This document shows positions 63,490 to 64,000 of a DNA stretch of 64,000 nt, one piece after another. The DNA is from Streptomyces sp. ICBB 8177 (GTDB lineage: Bacteria > Actinomycetota > Actinomycetes > Streptomycetales > Streptomycetaceae). The notes under the pieces are model-generated. The model did not search any database and was not told the origin of the DNA. It was given only the letters and a program-made list of their open reading frames with translations. The first letter of the stretch is position 1. The number at the start of each line of letters is the position of its first letter. The position numbers and the translations under genes were made by a program. The stretch spans positions 2,385,541 through 2,449,540 of the forward strand of contig NZ_NSKH01000018.1 of assembly GCF_003144095.1 (NCBI RefSeq), read 5' to 3'.

Positions 63490-64000
63490 TGGCTCACCTG
63501 GGCTTACGTCGTTACGTGGTCTCGGTGCCCCCGAAGCCCTTTCTATCCGCTCGCCCGACTTCGCACTCGGCTGCATGGCCGCTCCCCACCGCGTTCACTC
63601 GGTTGGATTTGGATGGCTTCGACGGGAGACCGCGCACCGGTTCCTCCCCCGCGTGCGCGGGCCGAGGGCCGGGACCGCTCACCCCGCCTGGGGCCCGCTC
63701 GGCGAGCCCGCCGTGGTGCCGTGCGCGGGCCGCGCCACGGGTCCCCCGCACCGGCTCGCGGCCACGGCGGACCGGCCCGCGTCATGACCCGTGCCCGGGT
63801 CACCACGACCGGCCGCACACCGCGGGACCGCACCCGGCGCCCGCCCCGGGAAGCCTTCCCCACCGCGTTGCGGGAACACCCCTCAGACCGGCCCGTCCAC
63901 CGGCTTCCCCCGCGGGTCGTCCCGGCTCGCCGGGGCAACGGGGGCGCGTTCGGCCGGATCGCGTGCCAAAGGTGCGCTGGTAGTGCGCCCGTGGAGACTC
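63490..64000. other. Right-end non-coding stretch
   Basis: No reading frame in these 511 bp has recognisable protein character or streptomycete codon bias. The left part should contain the glgE promoter. A divergent gene may begin beyond the window; none is visible here. Confidence 0.5.

Noticed and set aside
63490-64000. Start of glycogen phosphorylase or another gene at the right edge
   Set aside because: No frame shows the expected N-terminal sequence or codon bias.

Overview
This window is high-GC DNA with the codon habits of Streptomyces or a close relative. Two genes make that assignment firm: scy and filP lie side by side and encode the coiled-coil polarity scaffold and filament protein of hyphal tip growth. 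The order of genes matches, from memory, the conserved core-chromosome block around SCO5380-SCO5443 of S. coelicolor. No rRNA, tRNA, CRISPR array, phage module or intact insertion sequence was seen.

Region 1 (1-29 kb) is short-chain acyl-CoA and cobalamin metabolism mixed with cell-polarity and unknown genes. It holds a truncated cob(I)alamin adenosyltransferase, 3-hydroxybutyryl-CoA dehydrogenase, methylmalonyl-CoA epimerase, acetoacetyl-CoA thiolase, MeaB and the large subunit of isobutyryl-CoA mutase (IcmA, with the diagnostic Phe80 and Gln198). Together these join acetoacetyl-CoA, butyryl-CoA, isobutyryl-CoA and methylmalonyl-CoA pools. Between them sit a STAS protein without a phospho-acceptor Ser, a membrane NTPase with a Ser/Thr/Pro tail, NucS mismatch endonuclease, two paralogous ABC-2 exporters, scy-filP, an operon of three AIM24-family genes behind a DUF2127 membrane gene, and a DUF3817/DUF77/MarR group.

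Region 2 (29-34.6 kb) holds a small membrane gene of atypical codon use, a TetR gene, a thioredoxin-TPR co-chaperone gene and a DUF6230/DUF6114/secreted-protein trio.

Region 3 (34.6-48.5 kb) looks like an accessory cell-surface glycan island. It has three GT2-type enzymes, one fused to a CDP-glycerol glycerophosphotransferase domain, a TagGH-like ABC exporter, galE, a sugar-1-phosphate nucleotidyltransferase, polyprenyl-phosphate mannose synthase and two multi-spanning GT-C-like transferases. The parts would suit making, decorating and exporting a glycerol-phosphate or mannose-containing wall polymer.

Region 4 (48.5-64 kb) is central carbon and alpha-glucan metabolism: pyk, ackA, pta and pfkA, an XRE-type regulator, then the GlgE pathway as two coupled pairs, glgE-treS and mak-glgB.

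The main regulatory observations are an 18-bp operator-like motif shared by the dehydrogenase and thiolase genes of one pathway, a 24-bp near-perfect palindrome before icmA, a 16-bp inverted repeat filling the spacer of a good scy promoter, and nine genes with a TANNNT hexamer 6-8 nt before the start codon, the layout of leaderless transcription. All functions are inferred from sequence by eye; no database search was run.
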